64,000 nucleotides of DNA from Holothuria scabra (lineage: Eukaryota > Echinodermata > Holothuroidea > Aspidochirotida > Holothuriidae): NCBI GenBank assembly GCA_037179385.1, contig CM074181.1, positions 49,806,394 through 49,870,393 on the forward strand, in the 5' to 3' direction. A model generated the notes under the pieces. It was not told where the DNA came from and did no database searches. It saw only the letters and a program-made list of their open reading frames with translations. The translations under genes and the position numbers were made by a program. Below, piece by piece: positions 22,021 to 34,092 of this stretch. Each line of letters begins with the position of its first letter. Within the stretch, counting starts at the first letter, position 1.

Positions 22021-23218
22021 GAATGTGCAATATTAAAGTCCTTAGAATACTAGGGAGGATACTTTCAAGAGAAATAAGAGGAAAATTATGAGCCTAGTTG
22101 TTGCTTCTGGTCTTGCCAGTTAAGCAAAACGTTAATTTCATATGGAGAAATAGGAACCAATTCTACACAGGGTGTTCAAACTTCAGTAAAAACCGGACAT
22201 GTATTTCTCGAGCTATCAGTAACTGAATTCACTAGTTTTGAGTCCAAAGTGAGTTTGATGGGAGCAGAGCTAGTGTCATTTCCCCTCACATTGACAATGA
22301 ATGTTTTGCTTCCCTTTGTTTTTCAGACTACTGTGTTAACCTTGCAGTTATTTGGGACTCCAGGTTTGTAAGTTACCGATAATCCAATATTATGATAAGA
22401 ATTGGATTATTGATGAGAAAATTGATTTCAAAGTTTAGAGAAAAACAAGAGGCTTTCTATTAATGTGAGAACAACACACCTGCTTTCAGTGCAAATTTCA
22501 CCGAAATGCTAAGAATAAGTACCTCGGTCTAACATTTCAAAACTTAAACCCTTCTTTTAAAACCACGCATGCTCTGTTTGTTTTTTATATTCATTAAAGA
22601 GAATAAAAGTGACAAAGAATGACAAGGAAATGAAGGACAAGGCAATATGCACCCTCTTTGCATCTTGACCTTTTTTTTTTCAAATGCGAACATTTTTCAA
22701 ACGGGAGGTGGAATCTCCCTCCTCTCAGACCGTTCCCCAGGACAGCAATCGCTCAAAGTGCCGACCTTCCAAGCGGGGCACCTTTACTGAATTTGCATGA
22801 AACATATCATACATGATGGAGAAAAATCATCGAAAATTCAAGGGGAAGGGGTTAAGCCTCCAAAATCGCACAGTCTGGATTCTTCCTTGCTACCCTTTTT
22901 CTGAAACTTCCTAAGATGTAGGTCTTCGTGTTTTTGTGGAAAATGGCAAAAGGAAATTTTGAGAAAATACAATAGAAGACACTTTTCACTAACTAAAATC
23001 ACAGTTGGAAATAGAATCTGACTTTCGTACGACGACTTTTGTCTTAACGAACATGATATTGTAGCAGGTACATGTACTGCCCGAAACTGGAGTGTTAGAT
23101 CCTCCGTTCAGTTGAAAAAAAAATTCAACCAATCGGAATTGTGGAACATGGTCCCCCTTATATGATACCCTACCCGACCCGGCTTTTATCCCTATAATTT
23201 TAACTTCCCCTTTAGCTA
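22021..23218. other. Non-coding part of duplicated block
   Basis: About 1.2 kb without a recognised gene. A MITE-like decayed stretch with 'cgggaggtggaatctccctcc' and 'ctcagaccgttccccagg' at 22,700-22,750 resembles inner hAT-like sequence near 28,540. The same DNA is at 31,555-32,748 in copy 2. Confidence 0.4.
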
Positions 23219-24562
23219 GGTTTCGTTGAAAGAGAAACCTATGCAGTCATGATGACGTGTGTGTGTATGTATGTGTTTGTTTAGTTGTATGTGTGTGGGT
23301 GTGTAGGCGTGTGCGTGTATGTGACATTTTGCTTGTTAAAACGATATCTCAAGGTAGGATTGTGTGACAGTTTTCAAACTTGATACGCAGATTTTTCATA
23401 TTGAGAGGAAGAACCCTATTGCTTTTGGAGGAATTCAAAGGTCATCTGGGTTCACCAAGGGTCAAAGTATGAAAATCTCGTTAACGCGATATCTCAAGGG
23501 GAGAAACGTGGATTGATTTCACATTTGATATGTGAATGCGTTATGGCAAGAAGAGGGTTCCTTTTGTTTTTGATGGAGGTCAAAGGTCATCAAGGGTCAC
23601 CAGGGGTCAAAGTCTAATCTCGTTAACATGATATCTCAAGATTAGAAACTTGGATTGATTTCATATTTGGTATGTGAATGCGTTTCGGTCAGAAAATGGT
23701 CCCGCTTGTTTTCTCCAAAGGTCAACCGGGGTCCTCAGGGGCCAAATCCGGAAATCTCGTGAATGCAATGCCTCAAGATAGGAAATTTGGATAGGTTTCA
23801 TATTTGGCAAGTGGGGTTCGTTATGGTCATAAGATGGTCCCTTTTGTTTTTTGTGGAGGTCAAAGGTCATCTGGGGTCACCAGGGGTCTAAAAACCTTGT
23901 TAACATGATATTTGACTTGAAGATAGGAAACTTGGATAGATTTCATATTCGGTATGTAGATGCGTTATAGTCAGAAGATGGTACAGGACAATTGCTTTTT
24001 AGAGGTCAAAGGTCATCTGGAGTCTGTCCAGCCATCCATCCATCCCATCCATTGAGTTCAAAGGTTCATCTGGGGCCACTGGAGGGTAAATCTGTCAAAT
24101 CAAAGGGTAAAGGGGAATCTTGGGTAAAGTGAGGGCAAACCGTGAATGAAAACTTTGATAAGTGTTAACACTTCTCAAGGTGGGAAACTTTGATAGATAC
24201 GGTACGGTATGTGGAGGCACATTACGGTGAGAAGATGGTCCTTTTTTGGCGGAGGTCAAGGGTCATCTGGGATAACAAAGTTGATTTTTGAACATGCTAG
24301 TACAACATTTTGAGTGAGAAGATATGGAACATGTTGGCATTCTTTGAAATGTGGTATGTTCATGTATCATCGAAACCTCAATGCATTTTTGCATTCTGGT
24401 TTATAGTTCACGAGTTTTTAAGCACAGCCCATCAAAGAAGTGTTGATCACTTTCCTAAATATGTCAATTCTACTTTCGATCACACTCAAAAAGTACTTAC
24501 ATAAGAAATGCGCACATGCACTCGATGTTAGCATGTGTGCATTTCTTGCTATTATCGAGTGC
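23219..24562 (+). mobile_element. Pearl-like non-autonomous Helentron (HINE), copy 1
   Basis: Order of parts: a 5' hairpin GGTTTC...GAAACC (23219-23239), 'atgcagtcatgatgacg', a GT/ATGT microsatellite (23,256-23,323), 'gacattttgcttgttaaaacg', then about six ~140-160-bp core units. Each core has 'gatatctcaag', 'gatagatttcatatttggtatg', 'agaagatggtccctt' and a GGAGGTCAAAGGTCATCTGGGG stretch. A conserved tail follows with 'aacatgctagtacaacattttg' and 'aacctcaatgcatttttgcattctgg', then a 3' stem AAGAAATGCGCACATGC/GCATGTGTGCATTTCTT (24503-24519, 24531-24547). Hairpin, microsatellite, ~160-bp cores and a 3' hairpin are the known layout of pearl/HINE elements, which autonomous Helentrons mobilise. 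Perfect AGGTCAAAGGTCA occurs at 23577, 23857 and 24003. Confidence 0.75.
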
Positions 24563-26680
24563 ATGGACCAGAAAAATTGTCTTCTTTACCTTTTGGGCAT
24601 TTGTACTTTGGCCATGGACTCGAGGGCAGTAGATCCAGGTTAGACAGCTCTTTCTTCGAATCTTTAATCCAGGTATATTTTGAAGTCTTGTAATCAATGA
24701 CGCACAGTTTTACTACATTCAGAGTGTTTCGTCACAGAATTGGGGCGGGATTTGATCTCTAAAAGTGTGGGGGGAGGGGATTCGGGCAAAATACCAAACG
24801 ACGCCCCTCCCCCTAACGGCGTTGGGTCCATGGGCCCGTCTTAGGGCCCCTGGTGGGGTCCAGGGGGAAAGCCCTGGTGGGGGTCAAGGGGGCGAAGCCC
24901 CCCGGAAGCTCCTGGGTATTTATGAAATTGTAGGCATGAAAATGATGCATTTTATCTTCAACTTTAAATTACATAAGATGAGCGCTTAACAGAACACAAA
25001 TATCACAATTTGGCTTTCTTCAATCATTTCCTCACTCCTTATGATTAAAGTCGGTCGGAATCGATAATGCAGAGGGTGCGGGGAGGGAGAATGGATTACT
25101 TAAAATTGAGGTTCTTTAGGGGTTCCCTCCTTGGTTAACCAGATCGTCTTTTCAGAAAGCTAGGGAATATTTCTGGTGATGTGAATTCAGCCCTCGTCTA
25201 TGATGGGGCGAAAAATTTAACGTTTAAGACATCTCAGTAATGAAACTGAATTAAAATTAAAGAAAGGATTGGTCACTTTTAACTTAGCTGAATAACGGTG
25301 GCCCCTTAAAGGCATTCCAACTGAAGTACAAACATACTCTGGTTTCCTACATAGTCTTTTTCAGGTGACTCTCACAGAGCCGTTACCTGTAAAGGGGCGC
25401 GCCGAGCCCGCCAAAAAAATGAATGTTTACTTCATCTCAATAGTGGAATTGAAATAAAATTAGACAAGCAGTGGTCCATTTTCACTACAGCTGAATAAAG
25501 GTGACCCCTAAGGATATTTGTATAAAGCAAAAACGTACCGTTGGTTTCCTACAGATTCCTTTTCATGAGATTTTTATGAAGTCCTTATCTGTGATGTTAC
25601 GCGCAGAAAACGCCAAAAATGGACTTTTGAGACATCTCAATAGAAAAATTAATGGAAATTAGAGAAAGGGTGGCCCCTTTTCACTTCAGCCGAAAAAGAG
25701 TGGAGCTCCAGATTAGGGTCGAATAAGATCATGGTCCTTTCAGAAAACTTGGGGGCACTTGGTCAGAGAAGGGGACCAGAAGACAACCGCCTCCCTGCCT
25801 CCCCCTTGCACTATACGGTGGACCTTCAGCTGTGTACGGTCCGGACACTGGTGATAAGTTTCAGTGACAATGAAAGAGGTGTTCTACAAAAGTTACCCCG
25901 AATCCCGACATATTTAAAACGGGTGCACGCGAAGAGTGTCGAAAAACAGCGATGAGACATTTATTGGAAGAATATTGTTTTATTTAGTTTTCAATGCAGT
26001 ATATGACCTCTTAAAACATTATACAACTTGACTGAGTATCACTTGCGTAGCTCTGTCAGTTCCAGTTTGTATTTTGAAGCAAAAGCAACCAGACTAAGAC
26101 GTAAAAAAACTAAGTTCTGGAAAAAAGTGGGAGGGGGGTTAGTGCAACCGTGCCCCTCCGCAATCGTGCCTATGCTTTAAACGGTGAACACGTATACCTT
26201 GACCTTGATTCCTAATCCAGCAGTGACCATTTTTGCAGTTAACCTGAAGACACTAAACATCTGCCCTCAACAGATTCTTAAGGGTTGGTTTGTTTTTTCC
26301 ACGTATGATGTGACTAGAATCGAATTCGGTGGCTACATTAGTTACCAAATGAATCTGGAACCATGAAAATTGGTTCAGATTTAGTAGAGTTATGCAGAAA
26401 AATAAATTATTTTAGACCAATTTGTCAAATGATTGAAATTTGTGATAAAAGACCCAAATAGGTTCTTCATGATCCAAGATTACCGAAAAAAAGTGTTAAT
26501 AACAGCAAACAAGCATTATTTCTTGATATTTTCAGTGAGGTATACAACCCTAGTTATTGTTTGGGTTGTTAACACTTGATAGACATCTCAAGGTCAGTTT
26601 GTTATTTGCGGTTTTCTGTCTTTAAAATATTAGCCAAGTCATGATTGGCGCAGTTCAAGCACATGAATTTTCTAATGTTA
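24563..26680. other. Non-coding part of duplicated block
   Basis: No gene. At 24,760-24,910 there is a G/C-rich segment with hairpin-forming words (GGGGGCGAAGCCCCC, GGGCCCGTCTTAGGGCCC) of the sort found inside hAT-like elements. A 74-codon frame over it is a by-product. 25,260-25,700 has a twice-repeated ~200-bp motif ('tcagctgaataaaggtgacccc', 'gtttcctacag/t'), a decayed short tandem repeat. Repeated at 34,093-36,218. Confidence 0.45.
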
Positions 26681-29600
26681 GTGTTGAACAGTGTTGAAGT
26701 ACTCGAGACCGGTCTGGAGACCGATTTTTTTTCGGCCTCGGTCTCGAAACCCTGTGATCTAGGTCTCGGACCCTTGGGGTCTCGGAAATTGCTCTGGTCT
26801 CGCTTCGAGACCGGCCAAAAATTTGTCGTTTTTATTTTATTTTTAAATAAAGCGAGTGTTTCAAAATAAAAAAGTGAAGTGTTACGCCTATTGTAAGATG
26901 CCTAGATAACTTAATTTATTCTTGAGTGAAATTCTTGTGGTCTATTGAAATTTTATGACAATTAATTTTATCTAACCTCAGCCTACATTTGTAAACTCAT
27001 AGTTTACTTAAAATATAAAATGCCAATTCTTTGAGAAATATACTCAATCATTGAAGAAAAAATGTTGATCTAATGAGTCCACAGACTCTATCCGTAAGAG
27101 GTAATTTTTTTTTTTCTGTCAGTAGGTGAGAGCGTCTTTAACTTGGTCACTGAGAATAATGTAACACATTCAGTGGTGTACGCAAGGGGAGTGTTGGCCA
27201 TGTCCCCTTCATGGATTCCATTTTTGAGATCTTAAAAATACGTACTTTAATGACACAATTTTTCCTTCAAAAGGTAGCATATGTGGCACCAGATTGCATG
27301 TAAGGACACCCAAGTTCTCAAAAGTTTTTCAAAGGGAATGGATTTTCCCCCAAACCCCACTTGTCATTCTTAATTCCTAAAAATATGCACATTTTGTCAA
27401 ATCCCTTCAAAAGGAAGCATCTGCATCTGTGACACTATATTGCATGCAAGGACACAGACTATTTCAAACATTTTCAAAGGAGAGGGGTCCATCCCTTAGA
27501 CTCCTTCCCTGGCCGGCACAGACGTACGAGATGGGGGCATGTGAGCAGAGGGTCTTCAGGTGCGGTGAACAGTAGTCTGCCATTTATCAATCAAAATATG
27601 TCAAGAGTAAAATCTCTTCAAGTTACAGTCAGGTGTTTGGGCGGTCATACAGTATCAACAATTTCATCAGTTCTGTGGATCTTGGATTAATCCAATAAAG
27701 ACATAGAGACAGAGAAACATAAGCGCATTTTCAATTAAATTGTATATCCCCGCCCTTCCCCCGAAAAGATTCAAAGCCATTTAATCAAAAGTAAGGGTAC
27801 ATTTTACGTGGCAATTTTGTGATCACCTAGCAAGTTGCTGATTTCTTATTATTGCAAACGGAAGCTTGAAATAAAGACTGTTAGGATTCTCTAATACAAA
27901 CATGAAAATGCAAATTTCGGCCATCTGAGGAGTCGCGATTTTTAAAAATTTTCTCTTTGCTCCGCGCCAACTAATGGTGGCGCTTCACTAAGAGATTCTT
28001 TTGGGCAGTATAACATTCTTTGAGTCAAAGCATTTTTTGAATAACCTTCTGATCACTTTGCAAACTTATGTTGAATTGATCATTTTATTTCAAACTTCAA
28101 AAAAAAAAATGACCTGACTAAATTCTACGTATAAATTTGGGAAAGCTATTTCCGATCAACTGAAGGTAAATTCGAAATTTTTTGCAGGCTCTCAGCCAAC
28201 TGATCGTGGCGCTCCGCGTAAAAAGTCTTTATGGCAGAAAAGTTACGTTTTGGGGCAGGATAAACCTAAAACTGAAATGCTCTCGCACGCCTATGCCGAT
28301 CGCAGATGCTCTTTTATTTTTGATTCCTAAAAGTGAACAACTTTTAAAAGAACTTTTACCTAGAGATGTAGCGTACCTACTTGGCATTGGATTGCATGTA
28401 AACACACAAAATTCCATCTTCCCCAGTAATCACCACAATTCAACTTAACTTTGCACACTGTTTCTGTCAAAGTCGAAAATCTTGCACCATTTCGAATCAG
28501 TTTTAGGCCTGTTGAAAAGTCCAAATATTTTCAAAGGGAGGCGGAAATCCCTCCCCTTAGGCACCTTTACCTGGCCAGCAATCATTCAACAGACTGCGTT
28601 CTCCCCTCCCCTCCTTTGAGAGAAAACTTGACATGTACTCCACTAAACACAGTGTTGCATTGGATTACCACACAGGTAAGGTTACTCAGTGTAATCAGTA
28701 GTGGCAGTAGTGCACTGCATTCCTTGTGTGATGAATTCTTAGTCTTCAGTGCTATCCATTTTATGGATTTTGATCAGTCTAGCTACTGATAACTCTTAAT
28801 TTGACGAAACTGAAAAAAAAACCAGGATAAACAAATATACCAGTTCTATATCAATTTTTTTTTTCAAATTGTCCCACATCAACGCGCCTCTCTGCAGGCA
28901 TGCTTTCAACACTCCTGTTCCTCCAGTGCAATGAAGGCATTCTATGAGGGTGAAAGTCCATCTTCATGTTTGGTTCAAAGGGAAATTGACATTAACTTCA
29001 TAAAGTTCTGCAACTCATTTTTCTGCGCGTTGTATAAACTAGCTTTCATGTATCAATTGGCAACAAACTCACAACATTAAACATGTGTAGCACTGAAAGT
29101 CTCCAGTTCGATGAGTAGGGACACCTGGGCCGTACGGGATGGCCGGGAGGGGGTGACACACCAATTGTCTAGTACCTTGCTAAATCGGGCAGGATTCGGT
29201 GCCTCGTTTTGGCGGAGCGGATTACGCCCTGGTTGGGCACCTGGAAACAGGCACAAATTCGCCATCCCCATGAGAGTAAGAGTCCCGTACGGTCATGAGG
29301 GCCAAATTAGAAAAAATACTTGGATCAGGTTCAATTTTTAATTCTATGTTTGGCATATGACTGTAAGGGGCACTTTTTCTAAAAAGATCAAGACGGTGAC
29401 CTTTTGCCCGATACCAGATCCCCCAAAAGGTCATAATCTCTGCCTGACTGAGGCACAGAAGTCTGCCCGACTAAGTAAGGTTTTGGCCAACGGGGGGAGG
29501 CTGCAGCCCTGGCCCCACGTCCCGTACAGTCACAAGATAATACGACACATGTGCAAATCAATGAGGACACACTCTTTGTGTTGCATGTTATTTTTAAATC

Positions 29601-29766
29601 ATAAGGTAAAAAAGTTTAGTAAAAAGTATTCAAAATTTTGGACAGTCCATTTTTCTATGCAACATGAACATTCGGTCTCGAATTCTGCCCCTGGTCTCGG
29701 TCTCGGTCTCGAAACCTTCTGGTCTCGGTCTTGGTCTCGGATGTGCTGGTCTCGACTGGTGTTGAA
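26681..29766. mobile_element. hAT-like element, TSD GTGTTGAA, host of a nested hAT (copy 1)
   Basis: Exact 8-mers GTGTTGAA at 26681-26688 and 29759-29766 flank 26689-29758. The left end is CAGTGTTGAAGTACTCGAGACC, followed by several GGTCTCG words; the right end carries repeated GGTCTCG words and finishes GGTCTCGACTG, so both tips read CAGT...CTCGAGACC inward. The subterminal GGTCTCG/CGAGACC repeats (26,705-26,815 and 29,670-29,758) are probably transposase-binding repeats, as known for hAT elements. Length is 3.07 kb, of which about 1.5 kb is a later hAT insertion. Frames up to 148 codons show no RNase-H-like or BED-finger transposase, so it is non-autonomous. Confidence 0.85.
27163..28653. 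mobile_element. Nested hAT-like element, family CAGTGGTGTACG (copy 1)
   Basis: Starts CAGTGGTGTACGCAAGGGG at 27171 and ends ...ACATGTACTCCACTA at 28645. The flanks are AACACATT (27163-27170) and AACACAGT (28646-28653), 6 of 8 matching. Copy 2 still ends in CCACTG, the expected terminus. It lies wholly inside the CTCGAGACC hAT element. A related element at 55,505-56,633 shares 'atgtggcaccag', 'attgcatgtaaggacaccc', and the GCTCCGCGCCAACTAATGG hairpin region. No transposase. Confidence 0.8.
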
Positions 29767-31059
29767 TGTGGAACGTTCGTCTCTCTTTCTCTCTGCTATC
29801 TAGAGAGTTCGGTTCTAGATGTATATCCTCACTGTCTTAAAGGTCCCAACATTTGTAAATCTCACGAAAACTACTCACTCAACTCCTTCAGAAATTCTGA
29901 GATATGTCATCACCTGGGCAAGCAAGATATGCAAAATATCAAATGTTAAAGTACGCCCTCAATATCCTTCTACACGTTTTCGCCTAGACTATTAACGATT
30001 AGAATACCTCCGTCTGCGTTTCTACCTTTATCCGGAAAAAATGATATAAAAGACCCGGCGTGAATATTTAATGGAATTTGAAAATGCCGCAAAATCCATT
30101 TGAATTATCATTTTTCTAATATCAAACGAACAATTACATTAACATTATTTAGAGCAAACTTCGCCTTCACCAACAGACCATACTAGTAAAATCAAGATTC
30201 TTCAAGCCTTAACAATTTTAAGTTGGCCTAGGAGTCTTGGGTTAAGACGAAGGGAAGTTACGTTCTTTTGATATTTTTGTATTCTACAGTTTTAAAAGCC
30301 AATGCATACTTAATACATTTCCACATCAATATATCAACCAGCGAACAAGTAAACATACGTTCCTTTTTGAGCTGACACGGACCTATATGATTGATGCAAT
30401 TAACACTAGCAGGCCATCTTTCCCATTTCTGACTTTTTACCGTAAGCAAATAAACAAGTGAACAAGTGAAACATGCAGTGCGTTTTTGTATATAGCTTAT
30501 TAACACGCGCTGAGTTAGCTCTGGGTTTTAGGTCGTCTGCTAGTGTTGGTATTGATTGACAGGTTTGTTGTGACGTTGCCTAAGTAACGTGGTCGCCATG
30601 ACAATCTGTCATGTGATCAGCGTTCTCAACAGAACTTACAACTTTTATGGAGGTTAAGAGCTCTCCTGCGTTAAGAATTAGGACATGCCTGTCTAACACT
30701 AACAAACAACTTTCGTCAAAATTCACTCATCACTCATGAGTTTCATACTCTCGGTTTGACAATCCTTATATCACAAAATGAACTAAAATTATTTCTAACG
30801 TCTTGGTCAAGACTGAAGAATTTGTTGGTTTACGGTTAAACTATGCTGAGTACTGAAGCCTGCATCAAATGTTCATCAAGTTCATGCAAGCCTCGGAAGT
30901 ACTATCCATGGTTCATGTGAGCAGTCTTCCATTCGAATGCCACACGCTCTAATCTGTGACATCACTTCGCTCTACTTTTCTTTACTTGCCAACTTCGTCA
31001 CGCCCATCAAATAAAAAGGGCACCAATATCACTGCCACAGCAGATATTTGACTATTTGG
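29767..31059. other. Non-coding part of duplicated block, right end
   Basis: No gene. AT-rich; the small near-palindrome 'catgacaatctgtcatg' lies near 30,597. Repeated at 39,281-40,568. Confidence 0.4.
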
Positions 31060-31554
31060 GATAATTATGTAAATTTACAATCGAATACAACAAATAATCA
31101 TTAAAAATACATTTCAATCAAAACTCGTACATATATTTTGATATGAGATTATATTATATCTTTTAGACTTTGTTTTTGATAGTTTTTGCAGGACCAAGAA
31201 TGGCGGAAAAGTAAAGGCCGCCAGTGCGATAATTAGGTCAATTTAAATCAAATACAAAAAAATCATTAAAATTGCATTTCAATTCAAAACTCCTAACTAT
31301 TTTGATATGAGGTTATAGCATATCTCTTAAGCTTTATTTTTGATTGTTGTTACAGGACCTCAATGTAACCAACATGTCGAAAATAACAAAATGGCAATCA
31401 TAATTTACAAAGCTAATAGGAAAAATATTCCTTAAAAATAATTTGAACATAGCTGCCCTTATAATCTGTCCATATTTTATGACATATAAATTGATATCAT
31501 ATTTTCAAAACAATTTTTCCTTTTAGAGGTCGACCAAGAAGGCGGAGAGGTAAA

Positions 31555-32748
31555 ATCTAGAATGTGCAATATTAAAGTCCTTAGAATACTGTGGAGGATA
31601 CTTCCAAGAGAAATAAGAGGAAAATTATGAGCCTAGTTGTTGCTTCTGGTCTTGCCAGTTAAGCAAAACGTTAATTTCATATGGAGAAATAGGAACCAAT
31701 TCTACACAGGGTGTTCAAACTTCAGTAAAAACCGGACATGTATTTCTCGAGCTATCAGTAACTGAATTCACTAGTTTTGAGTCCAAAGTGAGTTTGATGG
31801 GAGCAGAGCTAGTGTCATTTCCCCTCACATTGACAATGAATGTTTTGCTTCCCTTTGTTTTTCAGACTACTGTGTTAACCTTGCAGTTATTTGGGACTCC
31901 AGGTTTGTAAGTTACCGATAATCCAATATTATGATAAGAATTGGATTATTGATGAGAAAATTGATTTCAAAGTTTAGAGAAAAACAAGAGGCTTTCTATT
32001 AATGTGAGAACAACACACCTGCTTTCAGTGCAAATTTCACCGAAATGCTAAGAATAAGTACCTCGGTCTAACATTTCAAAACTTAAACCCTTCTTTTAAA
32101 ACCACGCATGCTCTGTTTGTTTTTTATATTCATTAAAGAGAATAAAAGTGACAAAGAATGACAAGGAAATGAAGGACAAGGCAATATGCACCCTCTTTGC
32201 ATCTTGACCTTTTTTCAAATGCGAACATTTTTCAAACGGGAGGTGGAATCTCCTCCTCTCAGACCGTTCCCCAGGACAGCAATCGCTCAAAGTGCCGACC
32301 TTCCAAGCGGGGCACCTTTACTGAATTTGCATGAAACATATCATACATGATGGAGAAAAATCATCGAAAATTCAAGGGGAAGGGGTTAAGCCTCCAAAAT
32401 CGCACAGTCTGGATTCTTCCTTGCTACCCTTTTTCTGAAACTTCCTAAGATGTAGGTCTTCGTGTTTTTGTGGAAAATGGCAAAAGGAAATTTTGAGAAA
32501 ATACAATAGAAGACACTTTTCACTAACTAAAATCACAGTTGGAAATAGAATCTGACTTTCGTACGACGACTTTTGTCTTAACGAACATGATATTGTAGCA
32601 GGTACATGTACTGCCCGAAACTGGAGTGTTAGATCCTCCGTTCAGTTGAAAAAATTCAACCAATCGGAATTGTGGAACATGGTCCCCTTATATGATACCC
32701 TACCCGACCCGGCTTTTATCCCTATAATTTTAACTTCCCCTTTAGCTA
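31555..32748. other. Non-coding part of copy 2
   Basis: Near-identical to 22,021-23,218; no gene. Differences are a shorter T run near 32,210 and a shorter A run near 32,650. Confidence 0.4.
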
Positions 32749-34092
32749 GGTTTCGTTGAAAGAGAAACCTATGCAGTCATGATGACGTGTGTGTGTATGT
32801 ATGTGTTTGTTTAGTTGTATGTGTGTGGGTGTGTAGGCGTGTGCGTGTATGTGACATTTTGCTTGTTAAAACGATATCTCAAGGTAGGATTGTGTGACAG
32901 TTTTCAAACTTGATACGCAGATTTTTCATATTGAGAGGAAGAACCCTATTGCTTTTGGAGGAATTCAAAGGTCATCTGGGTTCACCAAGGGTCAAAGTAT
33001 GAAAATCTCGTTAACGCGATATCTCAAGGGGAGAAACGTGGATTGATTTCACATTTGATATGTGAATGCGTTATGGCAAGAAGAGGGTTCCTTTTGTTTT
33101 TGATGGAGGTCAAAGGTCATCAAGGGTCACCAGGGGTCAAAGTCTAATCTCGTTAACATGATATCTCAAGATTAGAAACTTGGATTGATTTCATATTTGG
33201 TATGTGAATGCGTTTCGGTCAGAAAATGGTCCCGCTTGTTTTCTCCAAAGGTCAACCGGGGTCCTCAGGGGCCAAATCCGGAAATCTCGTGAATGCAATG
33301 CCTCAAGATAGGAAATTTGGATAGGTTTCATATTTGGCAAGTGGGGTTCGTTATGGTCATAAGATGGTCCCTTTTGTTTTTTGTGGAGGTCAAAGGTCAT
33401 CTGGGGTCACCAGGGGTCTAAAAACCTTGTTATCATGATATTTGATTTGAAGATAGGAAACTTGGATAGATTTCATATTCGGTATGTAGATGCGTTATAG
33501 TCAGAAGATGGTACAGGACAATTGCTTTTTAGAGGTCAAAGGTCATCTGGAGTCTGTCCAGCCATCCATCCATCCCATCCATTGAGTTCAAAGGTTCATC
33601 TGGGGCCACTGGAGGGTAAATCTGTCGAATCAAAGGGTAAAGGGGAATCTTGGGTAAAGTGAGGGCAAACCGTGAATGAAAACTTTGATAAGTGTTAACA
33701 CTTCTCAAGGTGGGAAACTTTGATAGATACGGTACGGTATGTGGAGGCACATTACGGTGAGAAGATGGTCCTTTTTTGGTGGAGGTCAAGGGTCATCTGG
33801 GATAACAAAGTTGATTTTTGAACATGCTAGTACAACATTTTGAGTGAGAAGATATGGAACATGTTGGCATTCTTTGAAATGTGGTATGTTCATGTATCAT
33901 CGAAACCTCAATGCATTTTTGCATTCTGGTTTATAGTTCACGAGTTTTTACGCACAGCCCATCAAAGAAGTGTTGATCACTTTCCTAAATATGTCAATTC
34001 TACTTTCGATCACACTCAAAAAGTACTTACATAAGAAATGCGCACATGCACTCGATGTTAGCATGTGTGCATTTCTTGCTATTATCGAGTGC
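32749..34092 (+). mobile_element. Pearl-like non-autonomous Helentron (HINE), copy 2
   Basis: Same order of parts as copy 1: hairpin, GT microsatellite at 32,786-32,853, DR1-bearing cores (perfect AGGTCAAAGGTCA at 33107, 33387 and 33533), conserved tail, and 3' stem at 34,033-34,077. The microsatellite has the same length as in copy 1. Since such tracts change length quickly, this fits a very recent duplication. Confidence 0.75.

Larger units (their letters stand above)
21521..31059 (+). repeat. 9.5-kb tandem duplication, copy 1
   Basis: Starting with 'gataattatgtaaatttaca' the sequence is repeated head-to-tail from 31,060, an offset of 9,539 bp at the start. By eye the copies are about 98-99 percent identical. 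Differences are scattered substitutions, homopolymer changes and small indels: a 12-bp loss in copy 2 near 36,250, a ~20-bp loss in copy 2 near 37,530 and a 5-bp gain near 37,888. The block holds a pearl-like element, a hAT element with another nested in it, and unannotated AT-rich DNA. All are shared by both copies, so the duplication is younger than those insertions. Confidence 0.95.
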
